Positions 61,884-64,000 of a stretch of 64,000 bases of DNA are shown piece by piece. How positions within the stretch are numbered: position 1 is the stretch's first letter; every line of letters starts with the position of its first letter. Made by a program: the position numbers and the translations under genes. The notes beneath the pieces were generated by a model. That model did not search any database and was not told where the DNA came from. It saw nothing but the letters and a program-made list of their open reading frames with translations. The DNA is from Anaerolineae bacterium (lineage in GTDB: Bacteria > Chloroflexota > Anaerolineae > DUEN01): assembly GCA_025060615.1 (NCBI GenBank), contig JANXBS010000001.1, forward strand, positions 219,577-283,576. Reading direction: 5' to 3'.

Positions 61884-62663
61884 TCATGTTAACTCCCAGC
61901 GCTGTAGCTCTGGGAGGAAATCGTAGTCGGTCATATCCATGTTCAGTGGGGTCACCGAGGCGTACCCTTGAGCGAGTGCCCCGATATCGGTCTCGCCATC
62001 TGGATCGGAGATACCGGTAGGTGGTTCGCCGCCGATCCAGTAGTACGGTTTGCCCCGAGGGTCTATACGCTCGATCAGCACATCCCGATAGACGCGCTGA
62101 CCCAAGCGAGTGACCCGCAGACCTTTGAAGCGAGCTCGCGGCAGAGCGGGTACGTTCAGGTTTAAGAAGGTGTTCGGAGGCAATCCGTTTTGCAACACCC
62201 GAACAGCCAGCCGAGCCGCCAATTCCGCTGCCAGCTCCAAGTCTCGGTCTTGCCCCCAATCTTGCGATACAGCGATGGCCGGGATTCCGCTCACCACAGC
62301 TTCCATCGCCCCTGCGACTGTGCCGGAATACGTGATGTCAGCTCCCAGATTAGGGCCGTCGTTGATGCCTGAGACCACCAGATCCGGCCGGAAGGGAATC
62401 AGCCCTAGCAGTGCCAGCCCTACGCAGTCGGAAGGGGTACCAGTGGTCACCAGGGCGGGGGTGCCATCGGCCAGGTTGGTCTGAAACACCCGCAGAGGCT
62501 TGTGCATGGTCTTGGTATGCCCTGCGGCTGACCAATTGTGGTCTGGGGCGAATACCACCACCTCTCCTACCCTTTCTAGCGCTAGCTTGAGCGCCAATAG
62601 GCCAGGAGCGTGCACACCATCATCGTTGGTGATCAAGATACGCCTACGCTGTGTGTCAGACAT
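61884..62663 (-). CDS. surE: 5'/3'-nucleotidase SurE
   Basis: Metal-dependent phosphatase of 5' and 3' nucleotides, sometimes polyphosphate. Seen in 259 residues: RILITNDDGVHAPGLLALK with the paired Asp metal ligands, VVVFAPDHNWSAAGHTKT (Ser and His of the active site), TGTPSDCVGLAL, VVSGINDGPNLGADITYSGTVAGAMEA with Asn ligand. It starts the minus-strand run SurE - PH/DUF1648 - DUF92 - GT2 with gaps near 20 bases. Confidence 0.94.
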   Translation of the reverse strand: MSDTQRRRILITNDDGVHAPGLLALKLALERVGEVVVFAPDHNWSAAGHTKTMHKPLRVFQTNLADGTPALVTTGTPSDCVGLALLGLIPFRPDLVVSGINDGPNLGADITYSGTVAGAMEAVVSGIPAIAVSQDWGQDRDLELAAELAARLAVRVLQNGLPPNTFLNLNVPALPRARFKGLRVTRLGQRVYRDVLIERIDPRGKPYYWIGGEPPTGISDPDGETDIGALAQGYASVTPLNMDMTDYDFLPELQRWELT

Positions 62664-62702
62664 CGGACGCTTGAGAGAAGCTTTTACAGAATCTATCGCA
62701 TA

Positions 62703-62733
62703 TGCCCCTGACGTGTATGCTACAGTAGGGGCA
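62703..62733 (-). terminator. Hairpin between PBP and surE
   Basis: TGCCCCT (62703-62709) pairs with AGGGGCA (62727-62733) across a 17-base loop. It lies after the PBP stop and ahead of surE on the minus strand. No T tract follows, so the assignment rests on position. Confidence 0.45.
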
Positions 62734-62749
62734 TTGGACAGACCTTAGC

Positions 62750-64000
62750 TCACATTCTTCGGGCTCTGAAACGGCCGAAGAGCAGCTCGTTCACTGCGAC
62801 GGGCTCGTTAGGAAACCATATCGCGGCCCTCGACTGTTTCTCCACCTTTGGTTTACGAACCACCGAAATCGTCACCGGTGCTGTTGGAGTGGTGTTTCCA
62901 GCGCTGTCATAAGCCGTTACAGTGATGACATGGGTCTCAGTAATGGTGGTGGACATGGTAATGGTCCAACGGAGGCTGTAAGGGGCTACGGTGCTGGTGC
63001 CAAGCCGGTTCCCGTCCATAAAAAACTCCACCCGATCCATGGACCAGTCATCGGTAGCTTCCGCAGTAATGCTCACCCATTCATCGTCCTCCATGACATA
63101 GACCTTGCCATCTGGTGGATGGATGAGCTCTACAGTGGGCGCAGTGTTGTCCACTGTGACCTGAGTGGTGGCGATACGCACACCCCCATCGCTGCGTGTA
63201 ACGATCAGGCGCAGCGTATACAGCCCGTTAAACGGCGTCGTATCCCAGTACTCCAACACCCCATTGCTGATCTGATTGGTATGCTCAGGGCCGATCTGGA
63301 TCCACGCGCCGGGGTTCAGCCCTTCGCCGAACTCAACACGATAGCTGCGGAAGTCGCCCACCTGTGCATTGCCCACAATGGGGATGATCCCTCGCACGTA
63401 ACTATAAGCGCTGGGCTCGATAATGGCTACCTCTGGATCAGCCGGGCCAGGGCCGTAGGCGTCATCATATTGAGTCGGCGGCTGAGGAATCCCGTTTTCG
63501 CGCACCCAATCGGCGGCTTCCGGCGGGAAGATCTGATAGACGCGCCGCTCCACCAGCTCCGGCGGAGTGTACTGCGTCGCTAGTTTGCCGGTCTCACGGT
63601 TGACCTCAAAGGCTCGATAGAGAGTATCGTAGGTGGTCGGCTCGGTGCCGGCAATGAACAGCTCCTGGCGCGTGGTCGGACAGTCGCTGGTAGGAAGCAG
63701 GCCAGAGGGGACGCAAACCGTCACCCGCACCATGCCAGGCGGCTCCTGCCATGTTTCCACAGGCTGATCACGCATGGCGTATTTCATAACCTGATGAAAG
63801 ATGGGAGCTGCGCCCAATGAGCCGGGCATCTGATTCATCGGCCGGTTGTCAGTGTTTCCAACCCACACCCCTACAGCCAGCTGCGGCGTATAGCCGATGG
63901 TCCAGTCATCCCGATAGTCATTGGTTGTGCCAGTCTTGGCAGCGACAGGACGGTCCTCCAAAGTCAAATACTTGGAGAAGCTGCCAAAGGCCGCTAGGCG
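62750..64000 (-). CDS. Class A penicillin-binding protein (PBP1A-type), C-terminal part, cut by window edge
   Basis: The C-terminal 416 residues of a peptidoglycan glycosyltransferase/transpeptidase; the frame is open to base 64000, so the first part lies beyond the window. Seen: KTG box AAKTGTTNDYRDDWTIGYTPQLAVGVWVGN, typical of PBP1A transpeptidase ends, then residues to about 150 of the piece, and an Ig-like extension (AYSYVRGIIPIVGNAQVGDFRSYRVEFG; a second unit with DNTAPTVELIHPPDGKVY and VTAYDSAGNTTPTAPVTI). Two such external domains are unusual in length. The apparent start TTG 63967 is internal and not used. Confidence 0.92.
   Translation of the reverse strand, partial: RLAAFGSFSKYLTLEDRPVAAKTGTTNDYRDDWTIGYTPQLAVGVWVGNTDNRPMNQMPGSLGAAPIFHQVMKYAMRDQPVETWQEPPGMVRVTVCVPSGLLPTSDCPTTRQELFIAGTEPTTYDTLYRAFEVNRETGKLATQYTPPELVERRVYQIFPPEAADWVRENGIPQPPTQYDDAYGPGPADPEVAIIEPSAYSYVRGIIPIVGNAQVGDFRSYRVEFGEGLNPGAWIQIGPEHTNQISNGVLEYWDTTPFNGLYTLRLIVTRSDGGVRIATTQVTVDNTAPTVELIHPPDGKVYVMEDDEWVSITAEATDDWSMDRVEFFMDGNRLGTSTVAPYSLRWTITMSTTITETHVITVTAYDSAGNTTPTAPVTISVVRKPKVEKQSRAAIWFPNEPVAVNELLFGRFRARRM

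Overview
The window is a GC-rich, gene-dense stretch of a bacterial chromosome. The content suggests a free-living, probably thermophilic member of the Chloroflexota (Anaerolineae-like). Evidence for this is an Lhr-type giant helicase, RNase J, a decaprenyl-phosphate phosphoribosyltransferase homologue, large multi-membrane glycosyltransferases with C-terminal beta-sandwich repeats, and sugar-catabolic operons rich in Gfo/Idh dehydrogenases. This placement is inference from gene families, not from a marker search. There is no integrase, insertion sequence, CRISPR array or phage gene. Nearly everything reads as core or catabolic chromosome.

Layout. 1-8360 holds housekeeping and unknown genes: a dehydrogenase cut at the left edge, a two-gene unknown module (1367-3397), an AI-2E-type permease, TlyA rRNA methyltransferase, a UbiA-family transferase, a P1 peptidase and a ferredoxin with a textbook terminator. 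8445-14038 holds an Lhr helicase and an RluA-type pseudouridine synthase. 14080-15702 is an orphan oligopeptide-type binding lipoprotein, followed by a hairpin-rich gap with a 135-bp MITE-like palindrome. 16051-23807 is an eight-gene plus-strand catabolic operon (amidohydrolase, Gfo/Idh, aldo/keto reductase, LacD-type aldolase, Zn dehydrogenase, PfkB kinase, creatininase-like, RraA-like). 23889-26270 carries family-4 uracil-DNA glycosylase and RNase J. 26358-33588 (minus) carries two large envelope glycosyltransferase-like proteins, an SDR with an altered catalytic residue and a sugar isomerase-like protein.

34020-41655 (plus) starts from a consensus promoter and a leader with an intrinsic terminator. 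It encodes an oligopeptide-type ABC importer without ATPases, a GH5 beta-glycanase, a URO-D-fold protein and a barrel/amidase fusion. Together these look like a glycan-utilisation locus. 41737-48386 (minus) is a second sugar or sugar-acid catabolic cluster (PfpI, GH4, two Gfo/Idh, enolase-superfamily dehydratase, phosphotriesterase-like). 48432-49340 is a minus-strand unit in which tRNA-Leu, an ftsB-like gene, initiator tRNA and tRNA-Met lie between one consensus promoter and one terminator.

49464-56083 carries a response-regulator/histidine-kinase hybrid, a CDF metal transporter, tRNA-Lys, a Cys/Met PLP enzyme, an M20 peptidase and a Uma2 nuclease. 56089-59265 is a MacAB-type efflux locus in decay: adaptor intact, permease frameshifted and interrupted by a stop, ATPase without its N-terminal third. 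59339-64000 (minus) carries a GT2 glycosyltransferase, a DUF92 protein, a PH/DUF1648 membrane protein, SurE, and the C-terminal part of a class A penicillin-binding protein running off the right edge.

No new defence or mobile system is evident. The most unusual items are the degenerate amidase/glycosidase fusion, the catalytic-residue substitutions in an SDR and a CDF protein, purine-rich inserts inside the Lhr helicase, the MITE-like palindrome, the transporter leader, and the unknown 1367-3397 gene pair.
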